Shown: in pieces, positions 29,939-37,304 of the stretch | Numbering within the stretch: position 1 is the first letter of the stretch | Layout: every line of letters begins with the position of its first letter | Assembly (NCBI GenBank): GCA_964590255.1 | Contig: CAZPYA010000044.1 | Coordinates: 1 to 37,304 of the forward strand | Length of the DNA: 37,304 nucleotides | From: JAKIYB01 sp964590255 | GTDB lineage: Bacteria > Armatimonadota > Hebobacteria > CAIYQO01 | Direction: 5' to 3' | The notes under the pieces: model-generated | The model's input: only the letters and a program-made list of their open reading frames with translations | Told to the model about the DNA's origin: nothing | The model's database searches: none | Program-made: the position numbers and the translations under genes

Positions 29939-32536
29939 TCACTCACCAGTGGGATAGGCGTCGATCACCTGACCGTCGCTGGTATCGTCCGTCGGCGCCA
30001 CGTCGAGGATGGTGTCGGTTCCGCCGAGGAACACGCGGCAGCGCGCCGCGGGCAGGTAGAGCGTTAATTCGCCGTGGGCGTCGGCGGTGGCGGTGAGCTC
30101 ACGGACGCCGCCGCTGGTCACTACCGTGGCGGTCTGGCGGGCATGGGGCAGGATGCGGAAGGCGCCGTTGCGCACCCGCACCACCACCGGCCGGTTCGCG
30201 TCCTCATCCGGCGCGCCGAGGTCAAAGATCAACCCCTGCTCGTTCACCTGGCTGGCGGAGAAGCGCACCGCGAAGGATGTCGGCTCGATAGTGATGGGCA
30301 GCGCCTCGACGAAGTGGTAGCCGGGCGCGGTGAAGGTGATGGTGGTGCGCTCCGGCTCCAGCACGCAACTGCCCGCCTCGGTGGTGAAGGCCTGCCGGGC
30401 ATGATTGCTGATGCGCAGGCGCGGCACGGTGCCGTCGCGCGTCCAGGCGGCCACGCCGCTGGTGAACACCGCCACCGAAGCCATCGTCGGCAGAAAGTCC
30501 ACCGGCCGCTCTAACTCCACCGCCGCGCCGGCGGCGAACAGCCCGCGGTGGAACTCGTCGAAGAGTTGCGAGCCGGAGATCCAGAACTGGTAGAGCGGAA
30601 AAGGCGCGTACAGCGCCAACCCCTCGCCCTGGCGGCGCAGGAAAAGGCCGATAACCGGCCTTTGCTCCAGCGGGCGCACCGGGCGCGGCGTGGGCGGCTG
30701 CAGGCGGCGCGACTCGGTGGTGCTGAACAGCAGGTCGGTGCCGGCCATCGGCAGCCCACGCGCCGCCTGCCCGACGGCCACGCCGTTGTTCAACCCGGTG
30801 GAGCGCAGCCCCTGCAGCAGCAGCGGGAACGGCGCCTCGCCGCGGTACACCTCCAGATTCAGCCGCACCGGGCGCACCCCCGGCACGTTGATCACTCCGA
30901 ACAGCTCCTGCAGCTTCGGCGGCAGAAAGTGGTCGTTACCGTTCATCTGCACCATGCCCAGCGACAGGTCGGCCAGCGCGGTGCCGCCACCGGCCACGAA
31001 GCGCGCCAGCGCCTCCTGCGCCGCCTCGGGGAAATCCAGCACGCTGGCCAGCACCAGCGTGCGGTAGCGCCCCGGCGGCACCAACGGCAGGTCTTCCGGC
31101 GCCAGGTAATCGATTTGCCCGTAGCAGGTGCCATTGCGGAAGGTGAAATACGTCAGCCCCGGCCCAAAGTGCCGGTAGCCCGTCAGGTAGCCATACAGCG
31201 GCCGGTTCATGGTGGGCGGACCCAGCGGGTAGGGGCTGTAGACGAAGGCGGCATGCGCCATCGGCGTACGGTTCAGCAACCGGCGACGGTCCAGGTCCGC
31301 CAGCGCCCGCGTGAATAGCGCCGCCGCGTCCGGCGTGCGCTGTGCCGCCATCCAGTCATCCAGCGCCACCCCCGCCGCGCCGTGCAGCGCCGCCTCGTAC
31401 AGGTACGACGCCCCGCGGGCGGGGTCCATCGCGGTGGGCACGCCGGCGAGAACGATGAAGCGGTTGCCGCGCCGCGCGATGTCGATGGCGTGCGGGTTGT
31501 TGCGCGCCAGGTCCGGCTCCGCCATGCCGGGGAAGCACTCGGTGAGCACCCCATTCACGCACGGTGGCAGGGTGATGAGCGTGCGGTAGCTGTGCTGGCC
31601 GCCGGCAAAGATCAACCCGCGGGTGTCGCGCAGCTTGATTTGCGCCGTCCACCACTCCAGCAGCCCGCGCGGCAGCGTCGCCTGGTAGCGCGCGTATTCC
31701 AGAAGCGATAGCGGCGAAGAGCCGGCCATCTGCGCCTGCCGCTTGAGAATGGTGTCCACCTTCACCGCGGCCCAGTCGTCGAACTGGAAACCCCAGTCCT
31801 GGTTGAGCTGCTGCACGTGCGGGTAGCGCGTCTGCAGGTAGCGCTGAAAATCGGCGTCGCGCGCGGCGATGCCCTGCTGGAACTCCTGGATGTCGGCGAC
31901 GATGAGCTTGCGGATCTCCGGCCTGCCGGAGTCGAATGCGGCGGCGTTCTGCACGGTAAGCACGTTGAAGGACGGCACCTTGGCGCGGACGACGCGCTTT
32001 TGATCGGTGCCGGCGTTTTCCGTGGACCACGCCGCGCAGAGCGCCTGCACCGTGACATACTTCTCGCGCAGGAACTCGGGGAAGGTGACGACATCGGAGA
32101 CAAGCTGCCCCTCGCGCACCGTGCTGACGACCCAACCGAGCAGATTCGGGCTGTGCTGCACTGCCGGCATCACTTCGTCGAGGAAATAGGCCACCCCCTC
32201 GGCGTAGTCGTCATCATACAGGTTGGCGCGCTTCCCCATCATCCAGTTGCCCGGAGCCAGCTCGACCAGTATGTAGAGGCCGGCCTGCTGGGCGGCGGCC
32301 ACCAGCGCGGCGGTCTGCTCCAGCTTCGCCGGGGCAGGGGAATCCATGCGCACCAGCAGCGTGTTGAAGCCGAGTTTCTGATAGGCGGGCAGGTCGTCGA
32401 CGCTGGCGCAGCCGCGTGCCAGCGTCATCGCCGTGGGCACGCCGTCCACCAGCAGCGTGTTGCCGCGCTGCCCCGGCGTCACCGCCGTCGCCGCCGCCAG
32501 CCACACCAATAGCAAGATGCCCGCGACCAGCCTCAT
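29939..32536 (-). CDS. Secreted GH42-like beta-galactosidase-type protein
   Basis: 865 residues with a signal peptide (1-18). Residues about 25-420 form a TIM barrel like GH42 and related clan GH-A enzymes (AYQKLGFNTLLVRMD, QQAGLYILVELAPG). Glu142 in STVREG sits after strand 4, and the Glu of LTECFPGM near strand 7 fits a nucleophile, though the usual N-E acid/base pair is missing, so activity is uncertain. A Rossmann-like trimerisation-type domain follows (about 430-640, RFVAGGGTALADL), then beta-rich domains. The ATG at 32536 overlaps the tatC stop (ATGA). An upstream in-frame extension is only the antisense-free wrong frame of tatC and is rejected. Confidence 0.72.
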   Translation of the reverse strand: MRLVAGILLLVWLAAATAVTPGQRGNTLLVDGVPTAMTLARGCASVDDLPAYQKLGFNTLLVRMDSPAPAKLEQTAALVAAAQQAGLYILVELAPGNWMMGKRANLYDDDYAEGVAYFLDEVMPAVQHSPNLLGWVVSTVREGQLVSDVVTFPEFLREKYVTVQALCAAWSTENAGTDQKRVVRAKVPSFNVLTVQNAAAFDSGRPEIRKLIVADIQEFQQGIAARDADFQRYLQTRYPHVQQLNQDWGFQFDDWAAVKVDTILKRQAQMAGSSPLSLLEYARYQATLPRGLLEWWTAQIKLRDTRGLIFAGGQHSYRTLITLPPCVNGVLTECFPGMAEPDLARNNPHAIDIARRGNRFIVLAGVPTAMDPARGASYLYEAALHGAAGVALDDWMAAQRTPDAAALFTRALADLDRRRLLNRTPMAHAAFVYSPYPLGPPTMNRPLYGYLTGYRHFGPGLTYFTFRNGTCYGQIDYLAPEDLPLVPPGRYRTLVLASVLDFPEAAQEALARFVAGGGTALADLSLGMVQMNGNDHFLPPKLQELFGVINVPGVRPVRLNLEVYRGEAPFPLLLQGLRSTGLNNGVAVGQAARGLPMAGTDLLFSTTESRRLQPPTPRPVRPLEQRPVIGLFLRRQGEGLALYAPFPLYQFWISGSQLFDEFHRGLFAAGAAVELERPVDFLPTMASVAVFTSGVAAWTRDGTVPRLRISNHARQAFTTEAGSCVLEPERTTITFTAPGYHFVEALPITIEPTSFAVRFSASQVNEQGLIFDLGAPDEDANRPVVVRVRNGAFRILPHARQTATVVTSGGVRELTATADAHGELTLYLPAARCRVFLGGTDTILDVAPTDDTSDGQVIDAYPTGE

Positions 32537-33324
32537 GCGGCATCCTCCCCGTCGGCGGGCTCCGGACGGAAAACACGCGCCGCCACCAGCACGGTGCCGA
32601 AGTATAGCACCACCAGCGGCGCCATCAGCAGTGCCCAGTTGAAGGGATCGCCGGTGGGGGTGATGACCGCGGCGAGGATGGCGAGGGCAAGCACCGCGGG
32701 CCGCCACTGGCGCAGCATGACCGCCGGCGACAACACCCGCAGCGCCGCCAGCGCCACCAGCACCACCGGCAGTTGGAAGGCGATACCGAAGCCCAGCAGC
32801 ACCTTCATCGGAAAATCGATGGCGTCGTGCAGCATCAGGTTGGGCGTTACCCCGGGCAAGCTGTCGATGTAAGACAGGAAAAAGGCCATGATATTCGGCA
32901 GCATCAGGTAGGCGAATCCCGCGCCAAGCAGGAAGAGCAGGCAAATCGCCGGCGCGATGGGCGCGGCAGCGCGCCGTTCGCGCTCGGTGAGCGCCGGCCG
33001 GACGAAGAGCCACGCCTGCCAGAGGAGGACCGGTGAGGCGAAGAGGATCCCCAGCAACGCCGCCAGCTTCAGCTTCGTGAAGAATGCCTCGGTAATGGCG
33101 CCGGTCATCACCAGCCCGTGCTTCGCCCGCACCGCGTCGATGATGGGACTGCAGAGCAGGTCGAACGCCGGCCGGGTGAGCAGCCACCCCGCCGCCAGCG
33201 CCGCCGCCAGCGCCAGCAGGCACCACAGCAGCCGCGCGCGCAGCTCCTCAAAATGGCTCAGGAAATCCGTCTCGCGGTCGGGTGGAGTATGCGTCGTCAT
33301 GCCGTATCCGGTATACCCCGCCAT
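32533..33324 (-). CDS. tatC: Sec-independent translocase TatC
   Basis: 263 residues, six predicted membrane helices, the receptor subunit of the twin-arginine export system. The N-terminal motif FLSHFEELRARLLW is diagnostic (family F-x-x-HL-x-ELR-x-R). The first periplasmic region and the LTERERR loop match the family, and the last helices end in FGTVLVAARVF. Starts: ATG at 33324 has GAGG six bases upstream and is chosen; ATG at 33300 has no site but gives the more usual N-terminus; GTG 33336 is less likely. No tatA or tatB is in the window. It is translationally coupled to a secreted glycosidase-like gene whose signal peptide is Sec-type (no twin Arg), so the link may be only transcriptional. 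Confidence 0.93.
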   Translation of the reverse strand: MAGYTGYGMTTHTPPDRETDFLSHFEELRARLLWCLLALAAALAAGWLLTRPAFDLLCSPIIDAVRAKHGLVMTGAITEAFFTKLKLAALLGILFASPVLLWQAWLFVRPALTERERRAAAPIAPAICLLFLLGAGFAYLMLPNIMAFFLSYIDSLPGVTPNLMLHDAIDFPMKVLLGFGIAFQLPVVLVALAALRVLSPAVMLRQWRPAVLALAILAAVITPTGDPFNWALLMAPLVVLYFGTVLVAARVFRPEPADGEDAA

Positions 33325-33971
33325 GGTCGGCCTCACACCGCCGTGCCACCGAGGCGCGGTAAGGCTATTTCGCCGGCGAGGGAAGGGGTTCCTTCACACC
33401 CCGCCTCGTACTCGTGTGCCTCCTCGACAAGGCGAGCACAGTTCCCTCGAGGGCGAGACTCCCAATACCATTCAAATAAGCCTGCTGCATAGGGCGAACC
33501 CGCCTCTCCCTGCCGCCACATTTCCTCATGACTCTCCCCTCCCCATGTAGGGGAGGGGTCTGGGGGAGAGGTGGCGCGTGCCGGTCGAGAGCCCGTATTT
33601 GAACGGTATTGGGCGAGACTCCGTCGAGCCGCAAGCGTAGGGCCCGGATTGCCTAGTCGGCCCCCACCCCGGCCCTCATACGCGCTAAGTTACGGATATG
33701 GAAGCGCTTGTTACGAACCATCGATTCGCGATATTCAAGCGTTCTCCCCTTCCCTTGCGCAGCGCAGCGGAGCGGGGGAAGGGGTCGGGGGAGGGGGGCC
33801 GACTTTGGGAAAACGCAGCGCGTATGACCCCGGCCCTCCCCCGTGCCATCCGCTTTGCTCCCTGCACAGGGGAGGGAGTGTCTATAATATCTCCCTCCCC
33901 CTGTCCGCGGAGAGGACGGGGGGAGGGTCGGGGAGGGGGGCCGATGACGCAATCCGGCACCGCCAGTCCTC
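33325..33971. repeat. Repeat island without genes
   Basis: About 650 bases with no supported gene. It contains the MITE-like copy 2 and, from 33660 to 33945, several facing copies of a CTCCCCTCCCC/GGGGAGGGG-type module (33742-33800, 33832-33879 inverted, 33891-33941), with TCATACGCGCT (33676-33686) and its complement (33817-33827) framing one pair. This looks like repeated insertion of REP-type units between tatC and the next gene. Confidence 0.6.
33446..33625 (+). repeat. MITE-like repeat, copy 2 (most complete)
   Basis: CCCAATACCATTCAAATA (33461-33478) pairs with 33596-33613 at 17 of 18 positions. GGGCGAGACTC borders both ends in the same orientation (33451-33461 and 33611-33621), which could be a target duplication or a recombined end. 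The core matches copies 1 and 3. No frame. Confidence 0.7.
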
Positions 33972-36719
33972 CTATTTCGCGGCCACCCACCCCGTTGTAT
34001 ACCGCGCCGTCACCTCCTCCGCCGTCAGGACGCGCGGATACAGGCGCAGCGGGCCGAGGTCGCCGGTATACCAGCGCCCGCCGCCGTACCAGGTGCCGAA
34101 CTCATATTGCCACGTATACTCGAAGAAGCCGAATCCTGGATAATCCTTTGTCACGTAGGTGGACTCGCCGATCTTCTCGCCGTTGAGGTAGCACGTCACC
34201 GTGCCGTTGCCGTGGGTGGCCACGACATGGAGCCATTTGTCATACGGCACAGTCTGCGTGAAGCGGTGTTTCTCCGCGCGGAAGACGTCGTTCTGGTAGG
34301 TGAAGCGGCACTCGCCCGGCTTCGCCATGAGCTGATCGAAGCCAAGGATGGGATTGGTGCGGTAGTGGAACACCACCATCAGGTCGACGGTGGGCGTGGC
34401 GGGTTTCATCGGGCGTACCCAGCACTCGTATGTAAACGCATCAAGCCGGAAGATGGGCTTGTAGATCTCGTTGCCGGTGGTGCCGGCGGGCGGGTCGCGC
34501 GGTTCCAGCACGCTTTTCAACGGCAGGCGGGCGCTGTCATCTTTGCCGTCGAAGCGCAGGAAGCCGCGACCTTCTTCCTGCATCCAGGCCGGCCCCTTGA
34601 GGTAGAGCGCCTGGCCGTTGCGGCTCTCGTCGTAGACGGCGGTGGTGGTCTTATCCGTCATCGCCAGGTCGATGAGCAGGTCGGTGCGCGGCTCCAGCCC
34701 CGCCGGACGGGTGACGTTCGTCGTCTTCGGCCCCTCGCTATCCGCGCCCTCCGGCAGCGCGGAGATGGCCAGGTCATCCAGCCACACCTGCCCGGGGCCA
34801 TCGATGTCAAAGGTGATGCTGGTGCAGTCGCGGGCGCTCGGCGCGGTGGAGATGAACGAGAAATACGTCCAGTCCTGCGTGCCCAGGCCGCCCAGATAAT
34901 ACAGGTTCTCCGGCTCCTTCGCGTAGGCGTATTTCACCGAGAGCTGCACCCCGCGGCCACGCAGGCCCTTCGTCTTCATCCACCCGCGCACCCACCAGCG
35001 CGGGGCGTGCTGCTCGATGGCGTACTGATAGAGGAAAATGCCGGCGCTGCCCGGGCTGTCCACCCGCAGTGAGTGTGTATCCGTGCGGCCCACCGTGTCG
35101 TCCACAATGCCGGTGGCGATCATGGTGTGCTTCGCCTCCACCTCGGTCGTGGTTTTGTCGAAGCTGGTGCCTTTCGGGTTGAAAATGGCGAATTTCGGGC
35201 GCTCTTGCTGCAGCACCGGCACCAGCGTTGATGCCTTGAAGGCGGCGTTCGCCTCTGCGGGAGTGTAGCCGGTGAGTACCACGCGGTACGGGCGCACGTC
35301 CCCCACCTGCAGGGGCAGGCCGGCGCCGGCGTCAGTGTGATGGTAGTCGTACCCCCAGGTGCACAGGCCGGCCACCAGGCTGCGCCCTTTCGGCTGCGGG
35401 AACAGCATGCTCACTTCGTAGGCCGGCACCGCCACCGGGTCGGGGCCGATGAGGCTGACGCCCTTCTCCCAGCGCATGGTGTTGTTGTTGACATCGGCGC
35501 TCAGGTAGTCGAGCATGGGGAAGCGCTGCCAGGCGCCGTCCGCCGCGGTGAAAATCCACCAGCGGTGGCCGGTGGCGTTCCAGCGATGCGCCACCTCCGG
35601 CCCAGGAGTGCGGTTGTTGAATTCCAGCGGGTCGACCACCTCGAAGGCGTGCAGCGTGAAGGCCTTCTTCACCGTGGTGGTTGCGTCGTAACTGTAGCGA
35701 TACATGCCCCGTGTCGCGTCGTATTCGATGCGGCAGGTCTGCTGCGTCACCGCCTTGTCGTCCGAGCCGGTGGCAAAGGTACAGGTAAGCGCGTCGGTGC
35801 CGTTGCCCTCCACTGTGAAATTGGCGGGGAAGGCGCCGTAGAACGGCGGCCACTCGTAGGCCGGGTCCTGCATCACCGGCCCGATGGCGGTGTAATACGA
35901 CGGCCGCCACCCCGGCGTCAACTTCACCGCGCCGTGGTACAGCGTCTTCGTCGGCCCCTCCAGGTGGTAAATGCTGATCGGCTCGTTGTTATCATAGATG
36001 ACGACGGCGTTGCCCTCGGTGACGGCGCGGAAGCGGGGGGTATAGATGGGCAGCTTCTCGTTTGGGGCCTGCAAAGCCGCCGCGAGGAATTTCGTCACCC
36101 GCGCCGTGCTCTGCCACACCGCCAGACCGGTCTGCCCATTCCGGTGCGGAGCGGCGCGGTCCCAGTAATCGAGCACCGGCTGGCCATCCAACGTGGCGGT
36201 GAGATGGGCGTTAGCGGCCTTCACCACCAGTGTGTGCGGCTGGTTCAGCTTCACCGGGCAGGGCACGATCTGCAGAAAGCCGCCGGTGGAGTCCCACAGC
36301 GCCAACTCGCCGCGCGTGGCGGAGACTTGCACGCGATAGAAATGCAGCGGATCGATGAAGCGGGTGACCACGCCAATATCCCAACCGGGATTGTTCTCGC
36401 CCCAGTAGAAGCCCCAGCGTATGCAGCCGTCGGGGAGGACGCGGTTCACGCCGGAGCTGGCCTGGAGGGTGAAGTCGACGGTGGTGGTGGAGGCATCTCC
36501 TTGCTCGCCCGGCAGCAGCCGTGTGCTCCAGCGGTTCGCCAGGCCTTTACCGGCGAGGCCGTCCGGCGTCTCCGTCCAGTTGCCATACGGCGGTTTCACG
36601 CCGTCCATCGCCTCATACGACACCCCCTCCGTCCACTGAGCCAGCGGCGTAGCGCACCACGGCGCCGCCACCACGGCCAGCGCAAGCGCAAGGAACAGGC
36701 ACGACATGACAAGACGCAT
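33972..36719 (-). CDS. Secreted multidomain protein (DUF1080-like, CBM-like, LamG)
   Basis: 915 residues with a signal peptide (1-19). Residues about 45-215 resemble the DUF1080/3-keto-disaccharide hydrolase beta-sandwich (FYRVQVSATRGELALWD, HTLVVKAANAHLTATLDG). A long central part (about 220-510) is unrecognised. Residues about 525-670 look like a CBM4/9-type jelly roll (SLRVDSPG, WWVRGWMKT, VWLDDLAIS). The C-terminal LamG lectin domain (about 695-910) has YECWVRP, WLHVVATH and GPLRLYPRVLTAEEV. A surface or secreted glycan-binding or -cleaving role is likely; the reaction is unknown. ATG at 36719 is chosen because GGAGG lies five bases upstream; ATG at 36731 has no site. Confidence 0.8.
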   Translation of the reverse strand: MRLVMSCLFLALALAVVAAPWCATPLAQWTEGVSYEAMDGVKPPYGNWTETPDGLAGKGLANRWSTRLLPGEQGDASTTTVDFTLQASSGVNRVLPDGCIRWGFYWGENNPGWDIGVVTRFIDPLHFYRVQVSATRGELALWDSTGGFLQIVPCPVKLNQPHTLVVKAANAHLTATLDGQPVLDYWDRAAPHRNGQTGLAVWQSTARVTKFLAAALQAPNEKLPIYTPRFRAVTEGNAVVIYDNNEPISIYHLEGPTKTLYHGAVKLTPGWRPSYYTAIGPVMQDPAYEWPPFYGAFPANFTVEGNGTDALTCTFATGSDDKAVTQQTCRIEYDATRGMYRYSYDATTTVKKAFTLHAFEVVDPLEFNNRTPGPEVAHRWNATGHRWWIFTAADGAWQRFPMLDYLSADVNNNTMRWEKGVSLIGPDPVAVPAYEVSMLFPQPKGRSLVAGLCTWGYDYHHTDAGAGLPLQVGDVRPYRVVLTGYTPAEANAAFKASTLVPVLQQERPKFAIFNPKGTSFDKTTTEVEAKHTMIATGIVDDTVGRTDTHSLRVDSPGSAGIFLYQYAIEQHAPRWWVRGWMKTKGLRGRGVQLSVKYAYAKEPENLYYLGGLGTQDWTYFSFISTAPSARDCTSITFDIDGPGQVWLDDLAISALPEGADSEGPKTTNVTRPAGLEPRTDLLIDLAMTDKTTTAVYDESRNGQALYLKGPAWMQEEGRGFLRFDGKDDSARLPLKSVLEPRDPPAGTTGNEIYKPIFRLDAFTYECWVRPMKPATPTVDLMVVFHYRTNPILGFDQLMAKPGECRFTYQNDVFRAEKHRFTQTVPYDKWLHVVATHGNGTVTCYLNGEKIGESTYVTKDYPGFGFFEYTWQYEFGTWYGGGRWYTGDLGPLRLYPRVLTAEEVTARYTTGWVAAK

Positions 36720-37185
36720 CACAGCCTCCATCGAGCGGATGATTCATCGAACGTCTCATTATACAGGCAGACGGCGATTCGTGCATGGCCGCAGGCGCGA
36801 TGTAGCGGTGCATGGCTGAAGATATTTTTAGCGATAGTGAGGCGGGGCTCTACGTCACCGACGTTATCCGCCGCATCACCGACCGATACGACCGCGTATT
36901 ATCTCAAGCCCCCTTCCACGGGGCATCGCTCAATAGCCCGACCATTGATGACCGGGCGGGCCGGCGGGCATAGACCCCGCTACCGAACGCATCGACCGTT
37001 GCCCACCCGGCCGTAAACGGCCGGGCGACCGAACAACGCCCCGTGAACGGGGCTTTCGCGGATAGGTCGGAAATGAGAGGAAAAGCCCCCTTCCAGAGGG
37101 CGTCGCTCGGTAGCCCGGCCGTAAACGGCCGGGCGCTCGTAGTGCCTATTTTCCTCCTCCTGACCCTTGCACCGCAAACATTTGC

Positions 37186-37214
37186 TTGACATAAATCGTT
37201 AAATCTGCTATACT
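37186..37214 (+). promoter_or_regulatory. Consensus promoter, TTGACA-N17-TATACT
   Basis: TTGACA (37186-37191), 17 bases, TATACT (37209-37214), start near 37221. The hexamers are those of the tRNA-Val and thrS promoters, so a stable RNA or housekeeping gene beyond the window is likely. The next sequence is a MITE-like repeat, which would be transcribed. Confidence 0.82.
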
Positions 37215-37225
37215 GCCGCCAATCT

Positions 37226-37304
37226 TGGAGGGCGAGACTCCCAATACCGTTCAAATAAGCCTGCTGCATAGGGCGAACCCGCCTCTCCCTGCCGCCACAT
37301 TTCC
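37226..37304 (+). repeat. MITE-like repeat, copy 3 (right end cut by window)
   Basis: TGGAGGGCGAGACTC then CCAATACCGTTCAAATA and the GCCTCTCCCTGCCGCCACAT core, collinear with copy 2 from 33447 to the window end. It begins about five bases after the predicted start of the promoter at 37186-37214. Confidence 0.75.

Larger units (their letters stand above)
36720..37304. other. Non-coding end region with hairpin repeats
   Basis: No supported gene in 585 bases. It holds a family of about 50-base repeats: 36908-36960 (+), 37006-37053 (inverted) and 37085-37134 (+). The 20-mer CCCGGCCGTAAACGGCCGGG, itself a 9-bp hairpin with AA loop, occurs exactly at 37006-37025 and 37114-37133. Beyond it are a consensus promoter and MITE-like copy 3. 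Confidence 0.65.

Noticed and set aside
32537..33226. Upstream extension of the GH42-like protein
   Set aside because: It is tatC read in another frame; the signal peptide and the ATGA overlap fix the start at 32536.
33446..33625. Insertion sequence
   Set aside because: Inverted ends exist, but there is no transposase frame; described as a miniature element instead.
36908..37134. CRISPR-like array
   Set aside because: Only three units, one inverted, uneven spacing, and no cas genes.

Overview
The window is a GC-rich (about 60-65% by eye) bacterial chromosome fragment. Housekeeping genes (ppnP, thrS with tRNA-Val, miaB, csrA, tatC, feoB) are mixed with large secreted carbohydrate-active or unknown proteins. 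A bacterial translin homologue, signal-peptide-bearing multidomain glycosidases, sigma-70-type promoters and abundant pyrimidine-rich palindromic repeats would fit Armatimonadota or a similar free-living polysaccharide-degrading lineage. That placement is an inference. No phage, plasmid, transposase or CRISPR was seen. Both window ends lie inside copies of one dispersed repeat, so this looks like a contig that broke at repeats.

Layout. 1-330: a repeat copy and the ppnP promoter. 331-1878 (+): ppnP, then a secreted metal-binding protein with an HMA-like CxxC and five C-x-M modules. 2027-8055: divergent glycosidase pair, a secreted GH95-like enzyme with CBM9-like and LamG domains (-) and a cytoplasmic GH2 beta-mannosidase-like enzyme (+). 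8056-10715: palindromic composite element, thrS (-) behind a long leader carrying a candidate transcription attenuator and a doublet palindrome, then tRNA-Val(GAC) (-) with its own promoter and terminator. 11051-14583: miaB (-), translin-like (+), MerR-type regulator (+), csrA (-). 15137-17892: DUF2993-like lipoprotein-binding-type protein overlapping a small HExxH protein (+), then a possibly leaderless gene with a pseudopilin-like C-terminus (-). 18083-24772 (-): two tandem paralogous secreted proteins of about 1,110 residues with no recognised function. 24947-29834 (-): an iron region, DtxR-type repressor fused to a FeoA-like domain, feoB, a small zinc-ribbon protein, a secreted NTR-like protein and a second DtxR-like protein with a damaged helix-turn-helix. 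29939-33324 (-): tatC translationally coupled to a secreted GH42-like protein. 33325-33971: repeat island. 33972-36719 (-): secreted DUF1080/LamG-type protein. 36720-37304: three hairpin repeats, a consensus promoter and a repeat copy.

How it fits together. The glycosidases and secreted lectin-domain proteins suggest extracellular glycan breakdown, with a cytoplasmic mannosidase finishing imported products. The feo region has a textbook promoter (TTGACA-N17-TAATAT) covered by a 20-bp perfect palindrome, which predicts iron- or manganese-dependent autoregulation by the first gene. Several neighbours share ATGA stop/start overlaps (DUF2993/HExxH, DtxR-FeoA/feoB, NTR/DtxR-like, tatC/GH42-like), indicating translational coupling.
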